From Acetobacter garciniae (GTDB lineage: Bacteria > Pseudomonadota > Alphaproteobacteria > Acetobacterales > Acetobacteraceae): a stretch of 64,000 nt of DNA. Made by a program: the position numbers and the translations under genes. Of this stretch, positions 49,829-61,210 are shown piece after piece (the stretch's first letter is position 1; each line of letters opens with the position of its first letter). The notes below the pieces were generated by a model. The model searched no databases, was not told the origin of the DNA, and saw only the letters and a program-made list of their open reading frames with translations. Where the stretch lies: NCBI RefSeq assembly GCF_017377735.1, contig NZ_JAFVMH010000001.1, positions 372,001 to 436,000 on the forward strand, in the 5' to 3' direction.

Positions 49829-49857
49829 TTGACTTCCATGGGGGGGAAGGGTAGTTA
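49829..49857 (+). promoter_or_regulatory. Sigma-70 promoter of the rpsL-rpsG-tuf operon
   Basis: TTGACT (49829-49834), a 17-bp spacer and TAGTTA (49852-49857) form a good sigma-70 layout right after the rpoC terminator and about 210 bases before rpsL. The spacer 49735-50066 therefore holds a terminator, this promoter and a roughly 200-base leader; no gene is seen in it. Confidence 0.6.
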
Positions 49858-50066
49858 GCAGCCCTCAGCTACGGCCATCCCCCGGGGTGGTTCGAGCAAG
49901 CAGGTTTTCTGTACGAGTTTCAAGCATGCGGTCGGCTTCCGGCGGAAGCGGAGCCGGATGTCAATATAGCCTCATTCCGGCGAATGCCGAATGGGATCTT
50001 TTTAATGAAAGTCGGCAGTCGGAACAGGACTGGCCGGCCGAATTGTGTAAGGATCGGGAAAGGCGC

Positions 50067-50929
<863 letters not shown>

Positions 50930-50946
50930 TCCATGAGAGTTCTGCT

Positions 50947-50963
50947 TTCCCCTGGGCGGGGAA
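50947..50963 (+). promoter_or_regulatory. Hairpin between rpsG and tuf
   Basis: TTCCCC, loop TGGGC, GGGGAA (50947-50963) is in the 87-bp spacer where fusA is missing. It has no T run. It may be a processing site separating rpsLG mRNA from the highly expressed tuf mRNA. Confidence 0.4.
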
Positions 50964-51016
50964 GGCGTGCTTGTAACAACTGCAGCCCGAATATTTTTTG
51001 GGGTATGGAGTAGACA

Positions 51017-52207
51017 ATGGCTAAGGCTAAATTTGAGCGGAACAAACCGCACTGCAACATCGGCACCATCGGTCACGTTGACCATGGCAAGACGTCCCTG
51101 ACGGCAGCGATCACCAAGACGCTGGCAAAGAAGGGCGGCGCCGAGTTCAAGGCGTATGACCAGATCGACGCGGCTCCCGAAGAACGCGCTCGTGGCATCA
51201 CCATCTCCACCGCTCACGTGGAATACGAAACCGACAAGCGTCACTATGCGCATGTCGACTGCCCCGGACACGCCGACTACGTGAAGAACATGATCACGGG
51301 TGCGGCGCAGATGGACGGCGCGATCCTGGTTGTGTCCGCGGCTGACGGCCCGATGCCCCAGACCCGCGAGCACATCCTGCTTGCCCGTCAGGTCGGTGTG
51401 CCGGCTCTGGTCGTGTTCCTGAACAAGGTTGACCAGGTTGACGATCCCGAACTGCTCGAGCTGGTGGAAATGGAAGTTCGTGAACTTCTGTCTTCCTATC
51501 AGTTCCCCGGCGACGATGTGCCGATCGTCAAGGGCTCCGCTCTGGTGACCCTCGAAGACGGTGACCCGGAAATCGGTGAAAACCGCGTTCTCGACCTGAT
51601 GGATGCGGTTGACTCCTACATCCCGCAGCCCGAGCGTCCGGTTGACCGTCCGTTCCTGATGCCGATCGAAGACGTGTTCTCCATCTCCGGTCGTGGCACC
51701 GTGGTGACGGGCCGTGTCGAACGTGGCGTGGTGAACGTCGGTGACGAAATCGAAATCGTTGGCCTGAAGCCGACGGTCAAGACGACCGTGACTGGTGTGG
51801 AAATGTTCCGCAAGCTGCTTGACCGCGGTGAAGCCGGCGACAACATCGGTGCCCTGCTGCGCGGCACGAAGCGTGAAGACGTCGAGCGTGGCCAGGTTCT
51901 GGCGAAGCCCGGCTCCATCACCCCGCACAAGAAGTTCAAGGCTGAAGCCTACATCCTGACGAAGGAAGAAGGCGGTCGTCATACGCCGTTCTTCACCAAC
52001 TATCGTCCCCAGTTCTACTTCCGTACGACGGACGTGACGGGTGTTGTGCATCTGCCCGAAGGCACCGAAATGGTGATGCCGGGCGACAACTGCGCCATGG
52101 ATGTGGAGCTGATCGCTCCGATCGCCATGGATGAAGGCCTGCGCTTCGCTATCCGCGAAGGTGGCCGCACGGTTGGTGCTGGCGTTGTTGCTACCATTGT
52201 CGAGTAA
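51017..52207 (+). CDS. tuf: Elongation factor Tu
   Basis: A 396-residue EF-Tu delivering aminoacyl-tRNA to the ribosome. GTPase motifs are [13 protein letters not shown] (P loop), [14 protein letters not shown] (switch I), [12 protein letters not shown] and [10 protein letters not shown]; domains 2 and 3 include [13 protein letters not shown] and [12 protein letters not shown] 51017 is preceded by GGAG. Codon use is strongly biased as expected for a very highly expressed gene. Confidence 0.98.
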   Translation: MAKAKFERNKPHCNIGTIGHVDHGKTSLTAAITKTLAKKGGAEFKAYDQIDAAPEERARGITISTAHVEYETDKRHYAHVDCPGHADYVKNMITGAAQMDGAILVVSAADGPMPQTREHILLARQVGVPALVVFLNKVDQVDDPELLELVEMEVRELLSSYQFPGDDVPIVKGSALVTLEDGDPEIGENRVLDLMDAVDSYIPQPERPVDRPFLMPIEDVFSISGRGTVVTGRVERGVVNVGDEIEIVGLKPTVKTTVTGVEMFRKLLDRGEAGDNIGALLRGTKREDVERGQVLAKPGSITPHKKFKAEAYILTKEEGGRHTPFFTNYRPQFYFRTTDVTGVVHLPEGTEMVMPGDNCAMDVELIAPIAMDEGLRFAIREGGRTVGAGVVATIVE

Positions 52208-52231
52208 TCGATAACGGATACGAGACTGAGT

Positions 52232-52260
52232 GGCCCCGGCTGAGTTGTTCGGCCGGGGTC
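52232..52260 (+). terminator. GC-rich hairpin between tuf and rpsJ
   Basis: GGCCCCGGC (52232-52240) and GCCGGGGTC (52252-52260) form a 9-bp stem with one G-T pair and an 11-base loop. A weak TTACTT follows, so it may be a poor terminator or an S10-leader structure. It sits about 50 bases before rpsJ. Confidence 0.45.
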
Positions 52261-52312
52261 TTACTTGGCGGCCGGGTTTCCCGGACAAGTTAAGTGTTGG
52301 ACTAAGAAACAA

Positions 52313-52621
52313 ATGGACAACCAGAACATCCGCATTCGCCTGAAAGCGTACGATCACCGCGTGCTCGACAACAGCACGAAGGAGATTGTAAATACGGCGA
52401 AGCGTACGGGTGCGCGGGTTCGGGGTCCTATCCCGCTGCCGACGCATATCGAACGGTTTACGGTTAACCGTTCTCCCCACGTTGACAAGAAGAGCCGCGA
52501 GCAGTTCGAAATTCGGACTCATCGCCGCCTGCTCGATATTGTTGAGCCTACTCCGCAGACCGTGGACGCTCTCATGAAGCTCGACCTCGCCGCTGGCGTG
52601 GATGTCGAGATCAAACTCTAA
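52313..52621 (+). CDS. rpsJ: 30S ribosomal protein S10
   Basis: A 102-residue S10, component of the 30S head and partner of NusB in antitermination. It reads [40 protein letters not shown], and ends [15 protein letters not shown] 52313 is the family start. First gene of the S10 cluster. Confidence 0.97.
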   Translation: MDNQNIRIRLKAYDHRVLDNSTKEIVNTAKRTGARVRGPIPLPTHIERFTVNRSPHVDKKSREQFEIRTHRRLLDIVEPTPQTVDALMKLDLAAGVDVEIKL

Positions 52622-52631
52622 GGTCCAGACG

Positions 52632-53315
52632 ATGCGCACCGGATTGATCGCAAAGAAGTTGGGCATGTCCCGACTGTTCAAGGAAGATGGCACGCATGTG
52701 CCTGTCACCGTCTTGCATGTTGATGACGTGCAGGTGGTCGACGCCCGTACAGAAGAGCGTGACGGCTATGTTGCCGTGCAGCTTGGTATGGGCAAGGCCA
52801 AGGTGAAGAACGTAACGAAGCCCAATCGTGGCCATTTTGCCCGCGTGAAGGTTGAGCCCAAGAAAGTGGTTCGTGAATTCCGGGTGGCGGCGGATGCCGC
52901 TCTGGAAATCGGCGCTACTTTGTCTGCGTCCCATTTCGTGGTCGGCCAGAAGGTCGACGTGACGGGGACCAGCAAGGGCAAGGGATTTGCTGGCGCCATG
53001 AAGCGCTGGAATTTTGCCGGTCTGGAAGCCTCGCACGGTGTGTCCATTTCGCATCGTTCGCATGGTTCGACCGGTAACCGCCAGGATCCCGGCAAGACCT
53101 TCAAGAACAAGAAAATGGCCGGTCACCTGGGCGATGAACGCGTGACCACCTTGAATCTGGAAATCGCTGCGGTCGATCCGGAAAAGAATCTCATCATGGT
53201 TCGTGGCTCCATTCCCGGTGCCAAGAACAGTGTCGTTCTCATCCGTGACGCGATCAAGAAAGCCCGCCATGGTGACGCGCCTTATCCGGCCGGCCTTGTG
53301 ACGGCGGAGGGCTGA
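52632..53315 (+). CDS. rplC: 50S ribosomal protein L3
   Basis: A 227-residue L3 reaching towards the peptidyl transferase centre. [36 protein letters not shown], and [20 protein letters not shown] are seen, including the Gln that PrmB methylates in characterised L3 proteins. ATG 52632 lies 10 bases after rpsJ; the longer frame lies inside rpsJ. Confidence 0.97.
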   Translation: MRTGLIAKKLGMSRLFKEDGTHVPVTVLHVDDVQVVDARTEERDGYVAVQLGMGKAKVKNVTKPNRGHFARVKVEPKKVVREFRVAADAALEIGATLSASHFVVGQKVDVTGTSKGKGFAGAMKRWNFAGLEASHGVSISHRSHGSTGNRQDPGKTFKNKKMAGHLGDERVTTLNLEIAAVDPEKNLIMVRGSIPGAKNSVVLIRDAIKKARHGDAPYPAGLVTAEG

Positions 53316-53319
53316 GATC

Positions 53320-53934
53320 ATGGAAATCGAAATCAAGACACTTGATAACGGCACCGCTGGCTCCGCCACGCTGCCTGACGAGATTTTTGCCGTCGCACCC
53401 CGCGCGGACATCATGGCACGCGTCGTGCACTGGCAGCTTTCCAAGCGCCGTGCGGGCACGCACAAGGTCAAGGGCATGGGCGAAGTGTCCGGCACGACCA
53501 AGAAGCCCTACCGCCAGAAAGGCACGGGTAGCGCACGTCAGGGTTCGCTGCGCGCGCCGCAGTACCGGACAGGTGGTGCGGTGCATGGTCCCGTTTCGCG
53601 CGATCATGGCTACGACCTGCCCAAGAAGGTCCGTCGCCTGGGTCTGATCTCCGCCCTGTCGCAGAAGGCACGCGACGGCAAGCTGATCGTCCTGCAGTCC
53701 GCGACCGGCGTGAGCAAGACCAGCGAACTGGCTGTCAAGCTCAAGGGACTTGGCCTGGTGTCGGCGCTCATTGTCGACGGTGCGGTTGACGAGAACTTCG
53801 TGCGCGCCGCGCGGAACCTGCCGCGCATCGACGTTCTGCCCACGATCGGCGCGAACGTGTACGATATTTTGAACCACGAGGTGCTTGCGATCACGCAGGC
53901 CGGCCTTGAAGGACTGAAGGAGCGCCTGGCATGA
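53320..53934 (+). CDS. rplD: 50S ribosomal protein L4
   Basis: A 204-residue L4 lining the peptide exit tunnel. [39 protein letters not shown] and the C-terminal [20 protein letters not shown] are typical. In E. coli L4 also represses the S10 operon; the leader target is not obvious here. Overlaps rplW by four bases. Confidence 0.97.
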   Translation: MEIEIKTLDNGTAGSATLPDEIFAVAPRADIMARVVHWQLSKRRAGTHKVKGMGEVSGTTKKPYRQKGTGSARQGSLRAPQYRTGGAVHGPVSRDHGYDLPKKVRRLGLISALSQKARDGKLIVLQSATGVSKTSELAVKLKGLGLVSALIVDGAVDENFVRAARNLPRIDVLPTIGANVYDILNHEVLAITQAGLEGLKERLA

Positions 53935-54266
53935 CCAACATTCTTGCGCTGCGCAAGAAAGCCGCGCGTCTCTCGCGGGAGGCGTTGTACGATATCGTGC
54001 GCACTCCCGTGATTACCGAGAAGGCGACCGCGCTTTCCGAAAAGAACCAGGTTGTGTTCAAGGTCGCGATGTCGGCCAGCAAGCCTGAAATCAAGGTCGC
54101 CGTCGAAACGCTGTTCGGGGTGAAGGTTGTTGGCGTCAACACCCTGATCCAGAAGGGCAAGGCCAAGCGCTTCAAGGGGCGTCTGGGTCAGCGTTCCGAC
54201 GTGAAGAAGGCGTTTGTTCAGCTTGCCGAAGGTCAGTCGATCGATCTGACGGCAAAGCTGGCGTGA
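53931..54266 (+). CDS. rplW: 50S ribosomal protein L23
   Basis: A 111-residue L23, docking site at the tunnel exit for trigger factor and [42 protein letters not shown] and [20 protein letters not shown] identify it. It begins with ATGA overlapping the rplD stop. The N-terminal extension of about 20 residues is longer than in E. coli, common in alphaproteobacteria. Confidence 0.96.
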   Translation: MTNILALRKKAARLSREALYDIVRTPVITEKATALSEKNQVVFKVAMSASKPEIKVAVETLFGVKVVGVNTLIQKGKAKRFKGRLGQRSDVKKAFVQLAEGQSIDLTAKLA

Positions 54267-54282
54267 CCAGGGGTAGAAACTA

Positions 54283-55113
54283 ATGGCACTGAAGCACTTT
54301 AATCCTGTCACGCCCAGCCTGCGTGGTACGGTTCTGATCGACCGGTCCGACCTTTGGAAGGGCAAGCCGGTCAAGCAGTTGACTGAAGGCAAGAACAAGA
54401 CGGGCGGCCGTAACAACAATGGCCGTATCACGTCGCGGTTCCGTGGCGGCGGGCACAAGCAGTCCTACCGTTATGTCGACTTCAAGCGTCGCAAGTTCGA
54501 CGTTGTCGGCACGGTGGAGCGTCTTGAATACGATCCGAACCGCACGGCGTTCATTGCGCTGATCAAGTACGAAGACGGCGAACTGGCTTATATCCTGGCT
54601 CCGCAGCGCCTGAAGGTGGGCGACTCCATCATCGCGGGTGCGCGCGTTGACATCAAGCCGGGCAACGCCATGCCGCTGGCCGCCATTCCGGTGGGGACCA
54701 TCGTGCACAACATCGAGCTGAAGCAGGGCGCTGGCGGCAAGATGGCACGTTCGGCCGGCACGTATGCGCAGCTGGTGGGCAAGGACGCGGGCTATGCCCA
54801 GCTCAAGCTCCAGTCCGGTGAACTGCGTGTCGTGCGCGGTGAATGCATGGCGACGGTTGGCGCGGTCTCGAACCCCGACAACATGAACCAGCACATGGGC
54901 AAGGCCGGTCGCGGTCGCTGGCTGGGTCGTCGTCCGCATAACCGCGGCGTCGTCATGAACCCGGTCGATCACCCGCATGGTGGTGGTGAAGGACGTACGT
55001 CCGGTGGCCGTCATCCGGTTACGCCGTGGGGCAAGCCCACCAAAGGTTACAAAACTCGGGTCAACAAGCGGACGGACGGTCTGATTATCCGTCGCCGGAA
55101 GACCGGCAAGTAA
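54283..55113 (+). CDS. rplB: 50S ribosomal protein L2
   Basis: A 276-residue L2, needed for subunit joining and peptidyl transfer. [39 protein letters not shown], and the catalytic-region [20 protein letters not shown] are present; the conserved His is intact. 16 bases separate it from rplW. Confidence 0.98.
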   Translation: MALKHFNPVTPSLRGTVLIDRSDLWKGKPVKQLTEGKNKTGGRNNNGRITSRFRGGGHKQSYRYVDFKRRKFDVVGTVERLEYDPNRTAFIALIKYEDGELAYILAPQRLKVGDSIIAGARVDIKPGNAMPLAAIPVGTIVHNIELKQGAGGKMARSAGTYAQLVGKDAGYAQLKLQSGELRVVRGECMATVGAVSNPDNMNQHMGKAGRGRWLGRRPHNRGVVMNPVDHPHGGGEGRTSGGRHPVTPWGKPTKGYKTRVNKRTDGLIIRRRKTGK

Positions 55114-55126
55114 GGGGCAATAGAAG

Positions 55127-55405
55127 ATGGCACGTTCCGTCTGGAAAGGTCCGTTCGTCGACGGGTATCTGCTGAGCAAGGCTGAGGCATCCCGCGCATC
55201 GGGCCGCAATGAAGTGATCAAGATCTGGTCACGTCGTTCCACGATTCTTCCTCAGTTCGTGGGACTGACATTCGGTGTTTACAACGGTCAGAAGTTCCTG
55301 CCTGTGCAGGTGACGGAGAACATGGTTGGCCATAAGTTTGGCGAATTTTCTCCCACCCGCACCTTTCACGGGCATGGCGCTGACAAGAAGTCGAAGCGGG
55401 GCTGA
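55127..55405 (+). CDS. rpsS: 30S ribosomal protein S19
   Basis: A 92-residue S19 of the 30S head. [39 protein letters not shown] and [17 protein letters not shown] are the family blocks. ATG 55127 is 13 bases after rplB. Confidence 0.98.
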   Translation: MARSVWKGPFVDGYLLSKAEASRASGRNEVIKIWSRRSTILPQFVGLTFGVYNGQKFLPVQVTENMVGHKFGEFSPTRTFHGHGADKKSKRG

Positions 55406-55413
55406 GACCACAG

Positions 55414-55824
55414 ATGAGCAAGCCGAAGCATCCGCGCACGCTCGCGGAAACAGAAGCGCAAGCTATCACGCGTAATATCCGGGTCAGCCCCCGCAAGCTT
55501 AATCTTGTGGCCGGCCTGATCCGCAACAAACCTGCCTCCCAGGCAATTGCGACGCTGACATTCTCCAAGCGTCGCATTGCCCAGCAGGTCAAGAAAACGC
55601 TGGAAAGCGCGATCGCCAACGCGGAAAACAACCATCAGCTCGATGTCGATCAGCTGGTGGTCAAGACGGCCGAAGTGGGCAAGTCCATTGTCATGCGGCG
55701 TTTCCACGCCCGTGGGCGTGGCCGTTCCGCACGCGTTGAGAAGTTTTTCAGTCACCTGAAGATTGTTGTAGCTGAGCGGGCGGTCGAGCCTGAAGCGGCT
55801 TCCACCGAGCAGAAGGCGGCCTGA
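55414..55824 (+). CDS. rplV: 50S ribosomal protein L22
   Basis: A 136-residue L22 whose hairpin loop contributes to the exit tunnel. ARTI-like [39 protein letters not shown] and [18 protein letters not shown] are seen, followed by a short acidic/Ala tail ([12 protein letters not shown]) not found in E. coli. Eight bases separate it from rpsS. Confidence 0.97.
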   Translation: MSKPKHPRTLAETEAQAITRNIRVSPRKLNLVAGLIRNKPASQAIATLTFSKRRIAQQVKKTLESAIANAENNHQLDVDQLVVKTAEVGKSIVMRRFHARGRGRSARVEKFFSHLKIVVAERAVEPEAASTEQKAA

Positions 55825-55827
55825 GGT

Positions 55828-56505
55828 ATGGGACATAAAGTCAATCCGATCGGGCTGCGGCTCGGTATCAACCGCACGTGGGACAGCCGCTGGTACGCAG
55901 ACAGCGACTATTCCCGCCTGCTGCACGAAGACCTGAAGCTGCGCGCCTTCCTGCGCCGTCGGCTGGCGGGTGCGGGTGTGTCCCGCGTGGTGATCGAACG
56001 CCCGGCCAAGAAGCCGCGCGTGACCATCTACGCGGCACGTCCTGGCGTGGTGATCGGCAAGAAGGGTCAGGACATCGACGCGCTGCGCAAGGAGCTGACC
56101 CGTATGGCTGGCACCGATGTTGCGCTGAACATCGTCGAGATCCGCAAGCCGGAAATCGACGCGACCCTGGTGGCCGAGAACATCGCCCAGCAGCTCGAAC
56201 GTCGTGTGGCTTTCCGTCGCGCCATGAAGCGCGCCGTGCAGTCCGCCATGCGCCTTGGCGCGCAGGGCATTCGTATCAACTGCTCCGGCCGTCTGGGCGG
56301 GGCGGAAATCGCCCGCATCGAGTGGTATCGCGAAGGTCGCGTGCCGCTGCACACGCTGCGCGCCGATATTGATTACGGCACGGCAACCGCCATGACCACC
56401 TATGGTGCATGCGGTGTGAAGGTCTGGATCTTCAAGGGCGAAATTCTGGCCCATGATCCGTTGGCTCAGGATCGCAGGGCGGCCGAACAGGCTCCTCAGC
56501 GCTGA
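55828..56505 (+). CDS. rpsC: 30S ribosomal protein S3
   Basis: A 225-residue S3 at the mRNA entry channel. [20 protein letters not shown], the KH-domain loop [17 protein letters not shown], and the C-terminal domain [20 protein letters not shown] are present. It starts 3 bases after rplV. Confidence 0.98.
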   Translation: MGHKVNPIGLRLGINRTWDSRWYADSDYSRLLHEDLKLRAFLRRRLAGAGVSRVVIERPAKKPRVTIYAARPGVVIGKKGQDIDALRKELTRMAGTDVALNIVEIRKPEIDATLVAENIAQQLERRVAFRRAMKRAVQSAMRLGAQGIRINCSGRLGGAEIARIEWYREGRVPLHTLRADIDYGTATAMTTYGACGVKVWIFKGEILAHDPLAQDRRAAEQAPQR

Positions 56506-56523
56506 GGAGAGGGATAAAATACA

Positions 56524-56940
56524 ATGCTTTCCCCGAAGCGGACAAAATTCCGTAAAGCTCATAAAGGCCGCATTCACGGTCTTGCCAAAAGCGGCACCAC
56601 GCTGAACTTCGGCACGTTTGGTCTCAAGGCGCTTCAGCCCGAACGGATCACCGCGCGCCAGATCGAAGCTTCCCGCCGGGCCATCACCCGCGCGATGAAG
56701 CGTGCCGGTCGTGTCTGGATTCGTATCTTTCCGGACATTCCGGTCTCGACAAAGCCCGCGGAAGTGCGTATGGGCTCCGGTAAAGGTTCCCCGGAATACT
56801 GGGTGGCCCGTGTGAAGCCTGGTCGCATCCTGTTCGAGATCGAAGGTGTGCCGCCGGAACTGGCGCGTGAAGCGCTGGCTCTTGGTGCGGCAAAGCTGCC
56901 GATCAAGACCAAGTTCGTGACCCGAATTGGAGATGCGTGA
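56524..56940 (+). CDS. rplP: 50S ribosomal protein L16
   Basis: A 138-residue L16 near the A-site tRNA elbow. [37 protein letters not shown] and [20 protein letters not shown] are diagnostic. Its TGA and the rpmC ATG are adjacent (2-base spacing). Confidence 0.98.
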   Translation: MLSPKRTKFRKAHKGRIHGLAKSGTTLNFGTFGLKALQPERITARQIEASRRAITRAMKRAGRVWIRIFPDIPVSTKPAEVRMGSGKGSPEYWVARVKPGRILFEIEGVPPELAREALALGAAKLPIKTKFVTRIGDA

Positions 56941-56941
56941 G

Positions 56942-57178
56942 ATGGCAAAGGCAACGAAGCCGGCTGATTTGCGTGCGAAGACCGCTGACGAGCTGCAGAG
57001 CCTTCTTGTCGAGCTGAAGCGTGAACAGCTCAACCTGCGTTTCCAGCAGGCCACGGGCCAGAACGAGTCCCTGAGCCGTATCCGTACGGTTCGTCGTGAA
57101 ATTGCGCGCATCAAGACGATTGTCGCGCAAAATACTAAGCCAGTGGCGGGTGCAAAAACATCCGCCGCCAATGCCTGA
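56942..57178 (+). CDS. rpmC: 50S ribosomal protein L29
   Basis: A 78-residue L29, a two-helix protein at the tunnel exit. [39 protein letters not shown] and [12 protein letters not shown] are typical. ATG 56942 directly follows the rplP stop. The C-terminus has an Ala-rich extension ([13 protein letters not shown]). Confidence 0.95.
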   Translation: MAKATKPADLRAKTADELQSLLVELKREQLNLRFQQATGQNESLSRIRTVRREIARIKTIVAQNTKPVAGAKTSAANA

Positions 57179-57189
57179 GGAGTTAGCCG

Positions 57190-57459
57190 ATGCCCAAGCG
57201 CGTCCTGACCGGGCGTGTGACCAGCGACAAGATGGACAAGACCGTTACGGTTCTTGTCGATCGGCGCGTCATGCATCCGCTGTATAAGAAGTTCATTCGC
57301 CGTTCCAAGAAGTACGCGGCGCATGACGAAGACAATATCTGCAAGGTCGGGGATACCGTGCGGATTGAGGAATGTCCTCCCATTTCGCGGCGCAAGACGT
57401 GGACCGTGGTTTCCCGCAACGGCGACGCCGTGGGCGCGGAAGCGGTCGCTTCGGCCTAA
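57190..57459 (+). CDS. rpsQ: 30S ribosomal protein S17
   Basis: An 89-residue S17 (OB fold, primary 16S binder). [40 protein letters not shown] and [17 protein letters not shown] identify it. AGGAG precedes the ATG. Last gene of the S10 set. Confidence 0.97.
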   Translation: MPKRVLTGRVTSDKMDKTVTVLVDRRVMHPLYKKFIRRSKKYAAHDEDNICKVGDTVRIEECPPISRRKTWTVVSRNGDAVGAEAVASA

Positions 57460-57476
57460 CGTAAGGATATTAGGTT

Positions 57477-57845
57477 ATGATCCATCCCGAGACCAACCTT
57501 GAGGTCGCCGACAATTCCGGCGCGCGTCAGGTGCAGTGCATCAAGGTGCTGGGCGGTTCCAAGAGGAAGTCCGCCTCGGTCGGCGACGTGATCGTCGTTT
57601 CCGTCAAGGAAGCCATCCCCCGTGGGAAGGTGAAGAAGGGCGACGTTCACCAGGCGGTTATCGTGCGGACATCTTATCCCGTCCGCCGTCCCGATGGGAG
57701 CGCCATCCGCTTCGACCGGAACGCGGCCGTGCTGATCAACAAGCAGCAGGAGCCGATCGGCACGCGTATTTTTGGACCGGTTGTGCGTGAACTGCGCGCA
57801 AAGAAGTTCATGAAGATCATCTCTCTGGCGCCGGAGGTGCTGTAA
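57477..57845 (+). CDS. rplN: 50S ribosomal protein L14
   Basis: A 122-residue L14, binding 23S rRNA and contacting the 30S subunit. [39 protein letters not shown] and [19 protein letters not shown] are seen. First of the spc set; its TAA overlaps the rplX start by one base. Confidence 0.98.
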   Translation: MIHPETNLEVADNSGARQVQCIKVLGGSKRKSASVGDVIVVSVKEAIPRGKVKKGDVHQAVIVRTSYPVRRPDGSAIRFDRNAAVLINKQQEPIGTRIFGPVVRELRAKKFMKIISLAPEVL

Positions 57846-58165
57846 TGGCTGCCCGTATTAAAAAAGGCGATACGGTTCTCGTCATCAGCGGTTCCTCCAA
57901 GGGGACGCAGGGAGAGGTTCTGGAAGTTCGTCCTTCCGAGGATCGCGCCGTGGTTCGTGGCGTGGCGATTGCCAAGCGCCACCAGCGTGCGACCCGCATG
58001 GGTGAAGAAGGCGGCATTATTGCTCGTGAAGCGCCCGTTCATCTCTCCAATCTGAAGCTGGTTGATCCGGCCTCCAAGAAGCCGACCCGCGTTGGTTTCA
58101 GGGTGCTGGAAAACGGCAAGAAAGTTCGTGTTGCGAAAGCAACTGGCGAAGTGATTGAAAGCTGA
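57845..58165 (+). CDS. rplX: 50S ribosomal protein L24
   Basis: A 106-residue L24, an assembly initiator of the 50S subunit with a KOW motif ([20 protein letters not shown]). [20 protein letters not shown] follows. The one-base overlap with rplN (TAATG) implies coupled translation. Confidence 0.97.
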   Translation: MAARIKKGDTVLVISGSSKGTQGEVLEVRPSEDRAVVRGVAIAKRHQRATRMGEEGGIIAREAPVHLSNLKLVDPASKKPTRVGFRVLENGKKVRVAKATGEVIES

Positions 58166-58175
58166 GAGACCTGGA

Positions 58176-58745
58176 ATGAGTGCGCATAACGAAAGTCGTT
58201 CCCTTCCGCGCCTTCAACAGCGCTACAAGGACGAAATGCGGGCCAAGCTGAAAGAGCAGTTTGGCTACAGCAATGAAATGCAGGTGCCCCGGCTCGAGAA
58301 GATCGTCCTGAACATGGGCGTTGGCGAAGCCGCGGGTGACCAGAAGAAGCTTGATGCCGCTGTTGCGGAAATGACGCTGATCGCGGGCCAGAAGCCCGTG
58401 AAGACGCTGGCCAAGAAGGCGATCGCGGGTTTCAAGATCCGTGAAGGTCTGCCGATTGGCTGCAAGGTGACCCTGCGCCGGGTGAGAATGTACGAATTTC
58501 TCGACCGCCTGGTGACGATCGCCATGCCGCGTATCCGCGATTTCCGCGGCCTGCCCGCGACAAAAGGCTTTGACGGACGCGGCAACTTCGCGCTGGGCCT
58601 GAAAGAGCAGATCATCTTCCCCGAAATCGATTACGACAAGGTGGATGATGTGCGCGGCATGGACGTCGTGTTTGTAACCAGCGCTAAAACCGATGCGGAA
58701 GCCAAGGCTCTGCTGAAGGCATTTGATCTTCCCTTCGTGGGGTGA
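58176..58745 (+). CDS. rplE: 50S ribosomal protein L5
   Basis: A 189-residue L5, binding 5S rRNA in the central protuberance. [40 protein letters not shown] and [20 protein letters not shown] are family blocks. ATG 58176, 10 bases past rplX, is preferred to the in-frame start at 58155, which lies inside rplX. Confidence 0.97.
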   Translation: MSAHNESRSLPRLQQRYKDEMRAKLKEQFGYSNEMQVPRLEKIVLNMGVGEAAGDQKKLDAAVAEMTLIAGQKPVKTLAKKAIAGFKIREGLPIGCKVTLRRVRMYEFLDRLVTIAMPRIRDFRGLPATKGFDGRGNFALGLKEQIIFPEIDYDKVDDVRGMDVVFVTSAKTDAEAKALLKAFDLPFVG

Positions 58746-58773
58746 TACAGGCTGGCGTAATTGTGTGATCTTG

Positions 58774-58793
58774 GAAAACCATCGAAGGTTTTC
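58774..58793 (+). promoter_or_regulatory. Small hairpin between rplE and rpsN
   Basis: GAAAACC, loop ATCGAA, GGTTTTC (58774-58793) lies in the only sizeable gap (72 bp) inside the spc genes, 25 bases before rpsN. It may influence rpsN translation or processing; S8 is the known spc repressor in E. coli but its site is elsewhere there. Confidence 0.35.
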
Positions 58794-58817
58794 GAAGGGT
58801 TCCGGAGGTAAAGTTGT

Positions 58818-59123
58818 ATGGCTAAAACATCTGCCATCCTGCGTAATGCGAAGCGCGCGCGCATGGCGGCACGGGATAAAGAGAAGCGTACCGCTCTCAA
58901 GAATATCGTAATGGACCGGTCTCTGCCCGTGGAAGACCGGTTTGACGCGTCCCTGAAACTGGCTGAATTGCCGCGTAACGGCTCTCGCGTGCGCGTTCGG
59001 CTGCGTTGCAAGCTGACCGGCCGTTCTCGCGGTAACTACCGCAAGTTCGAGCTGTGTCGTATCGCTTTCCGTGATCTGGCGTCTACCGGCCAGATTCCGG
59101 GAGTGGTGAAAGCAAGCTGGTAA
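58818..59123 (+). CDS. rpsN: 30S ribosomal protein S14 (zinc-independent type)
   Basis: A 101-residue long-form S14 without the CxxC...CxxC zinc ribbon. [39 protein letters not shown] and GIPG-like [12 protein letters not shown] are seen. The ATG has GGAGG upstream. Confidence 0.97.
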   Translation: MAKTSAILRNAKRARMAARDKEKRTALKNIVMDRSLPVEDRFDASLKLAELPRNGSRVRVRLRCKLTGRSRGNYRKFELCRIAFRDLASTGQIPGVVKASW

Positions 59124-59132
59124 GGGCGGGAC

Positions 59133-59531
59133 ATGTCACTTTCTGATCCGTTGGGTGATATGCTCACCCGTATTCGTAACGCTCAGCGTGCGCGTCACAA
59201 CTCCTGCGTGGCTCCGGCGTCCAGCCTGCGTGCCAATGTGCTTGAGGCGCTGCAGCGCGAGGGTTACATCCGTGGCTACAAGCGTGAGGAAATCCGCAAG
59301 GGTATCGCTCAGCTTCACATCGAGCTGAAATACGCCGAGGGTGAGCCGGTCATTCGTGAAATCCAGCGCGTTTCCCGCCCTGGCCGCCGCGTTTATTCCA
59401 AAATCAAGGAACTGCCGCGCGTGCGCGCCGGGCTGGGTGTTTCCATCCTGTCCACGCCGCGTGGTGTTCTGTCCGATGTAGAGGCACGGGCCGCCAATGT
59501 TGGCGGCGAAGTCCTCTGCCGCGTATTCTAA
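59133..59531 (+). CDS. rpsH: 30S ribosomal protein S8
   Basis: A 132-residue S8, binding the central domain of 16S rRNA and known in E. coli to repress the spc operon. [39 protein letters not shown] and [19 protein letters not shown] are diagnostic. Nine bases after rpsN. Confidence 0.98.
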   Translation: MSLSDPLGDMLTRIRNAQRARHNSCVAPASSLRANVLEALQREGYIRGYKREEIRKGIAQLHIELKYAEGEPVIREIQRVSRPGRRVYSKIKELPRVRAGLGVSILSTPRGVLSDVEARAANVGGEVLCRVF

Positions 59532-59544
59532 GGGGGATACATAC

Positions 59545-60078
59545 ATGTCACGTGTAGGCAAGTATCCCGTGGATGTGCCGGCAGGGGTCAGCGTTTCCAT
59601 CGTGGATGGCCTGTTCAAGGCCAAAGGTAAGCTGGGCGAGTTGTCCCTGCCGATTTCCTCGCACGTTACCGCGGAAGTGCAGGACAGCAAGGTCGTCGTG
59701 CAGCCGGTTGGCACCGCCAGCCAGGCGCGCATGATGTGGGGCACCACGCGTGCGCTGATCGCGTCTGCCGTCAAGGGTGTTTCCGAAGGGTTCTCCAAGA
59801 CCCTGGAAATCAACGGCACCGGTTATCGTGCAGCCGTGCAGGGCTCCAACCTGGTGCTCAATCTCGGTTTTTCCCACGACGTGGTCTATCCGATCCCGGC
59901 TGGTATCAAGATTTCCACCCCGCGGCCGACGGCTGTCGTGGTAGAGGGGATTGATAAGCAGCGTGTGGGTCAGGTGGCACTGGACATTCGTAGCTACCGC
60001 AAGCCGGAACCCTACAAGGGCAAGGGCGTGCGTTATGATACGGAGACCATTCGTCGCAAGGAAGGCAAGAAGAAATAA
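59545..60078 (+). CDS. rplF: 50S ribosomal protein L6
   Basis: A 177-residue L6 near the GTPase-associated region. [38 protein letters not shown], and the C-terminal [20 protein letters not shown] are typical. ATG 59545 is the family start. Its TAA overlaps rplR by one base. Confidence 0.98.
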   Translation: MSRVGKYPVDVPAGVSVSIVDGLFKAKGKLGELSLPISSHVTAEVQDSKVVVQPVGTASQARMMWGTTRALIASAVKGVSEGFSKTLEINGTGYRAAVQGSNLVLNLGFSHDVVYPIPAGIKISTPRPTAVVVEGIDKQRVGQVALDIRSYRKPEPYKGKGVRYDTETIRRKEGKKK

Positions 60079-60440
60079 TGAGCACTCAGCAGGAATTGCG
60101 GAACCGGCGGCGTGCGCGCCTTCGTTTCCAGCTTCGCCGCAAGGCTGGTGGCCGTCCTCGTCTGTCGGTCTTCCGGTCTGGCAAGAATATTTACGCTCAG
60201 GTGATCGACGACGCGCAGGGTATCACCCTCGCTTCGGCGTCCACGCTGGATAAGGAACTGCGGGCTGGCCTCAAGACCGGCGCAACGCAGGACAGCGCTG
60301 GTGCTGTTGGCAAGCTGGTTGCACAGCGTGCCGTTGCGGCTGGCGTCTCCCAGGTTGTTTTCGACCGGGGATCTTATCTTTATCACGGGCGTGTGAAGGC
60401 CCTGGCGGAGGCGGCCCGAGAGGGCGGTCTCTCCTTCTGA
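60078..60440 (+). CDS. rplR: 50S ribosomal protein L18
   Basis: A 120-residue L18 binding 5S r[41 protein letters not shown] and [20 protein letters not shown] are present. Coupled to rplF by TAATG. Confidence 0.97.
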   Translation: MSTQQELRNRRRARLRFQLRRKAGGRPRLSVFRSGKNIYAQVIDDAQGITLASASTLDKELRAGLKTGATQDSAGAVGKLVAQRAVAAGVSQVVFDRGSYLYHGRVKALAEAAREGGLSF

Positions 60441-60455
60441 GGAAAGGATCACGCA

Positions 60456-61031
60456 ATGGCTCGTGAACCAAGAGAAGGCGGTCGTGGCGGCCGTGAGCGT
60501 GAGCGCGAAGCTGATGAGCTGGTAGACAAGCTGGTTACCATCAATCGCGTCGCGAAAGTTGTGAAGGGTGGTCGGCGCTTTGCCTTTGCTGCTCTGGTCG
60601 TCGTTGGTGACCAGAAGGGGCGTGTGGGCTTCGGCGCGGGCAAGGCCCGTGAAGTGCCTGAGGCGATCCGCAAGGCGACGGAACGTGCCAAGCGCGCCAT
60701 GATCCGTGTGCCCATGAAGGAAGGGCGCACGCTGCATCATGACGTGGCGGGCCATTTCGGTGCCGGCAAGGTGATCCTGCGTTCGGCGGAAGCCGGGACG
60801 GGTATCATCGCGGGTGGGCCGATGCGCGCCGTGTTTGAAAGCCTCGGGATCAATGACGTGGTGGCCAAGTCCCTGGGGACCCGGAACCCCCACAACATGG
60901 TCAAGGCGACGTTCGACGCCCTGACGCGCTGCGCCAGCCCCCGTGCTGTCGCCAACCGTCGTGGCAAGAAAGTGGCTGAGATTTTCGGCAAGCGTGACCA
61001 GGCTGCCGGTGCGGAGGCCGCCGATGTCTGA
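60456..61031 (+). CDS. rpsE: 30S ribosomal protein S5
   Basis: A 191-residue S5 involved in decoding fidelity and mRNA unwinding. The N-terminal [40 protein letters not shown] and [19 protein letters not shown] are seen, with an RE-rich leader peptide ([16 protein letters not shown]). It overlaps rpmD by eight bases. Confidence 0.98.
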   Translation: MAREPREGGRGGREREREADELVDKLVTINRVAKVVKGGRRFAFAALVVVGDQKGRVGFGAGKAREVPEAIRKATERAKRAMIRVPMKEGRTLHHDVAGHFGAGKVILRSAEAGTGIIAGGPMRAVFESLGINDVVAKSLGTRNPHNMVKATFDALTRCASPRAVANRRGKKVAEIFGKRDQAAGAEAADV

Positions 61032-61209
61032 GAAAAAAACCTTCAAGGTCGTGCAGGTTGCCTCCGGAAACGGTCGCAAGCCCGGCCAGAAAGAAACCCT
61101 GATCGGGCTGGGTCTGAACAAGATCGGCCGTGAGAAGGTTCTGGAAGATACCCCGTCCACACGGGGTATGGTCCGCAAGGTAGCCCACCTGGTGAAGGTG
61201 GAGGATTGA
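61024..61209 (+). CDS. rpmD: 50S ribosomal protein L30
   Basis: A 61-residue L30. [38 protein letters not shown] and [13 protein letters not shown] show the family pattern. The ATG at 61024 lies within the end of rpsE; one base separates its stop from rplO. Confidence 0.95.
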   Translation: MSEKKTFKVVQVASGNGRKPGQKETLIGLGLNKIGREKVLEDTPSTRGMVRKVAHLVKVED

Positions 61210-61210
61210 C

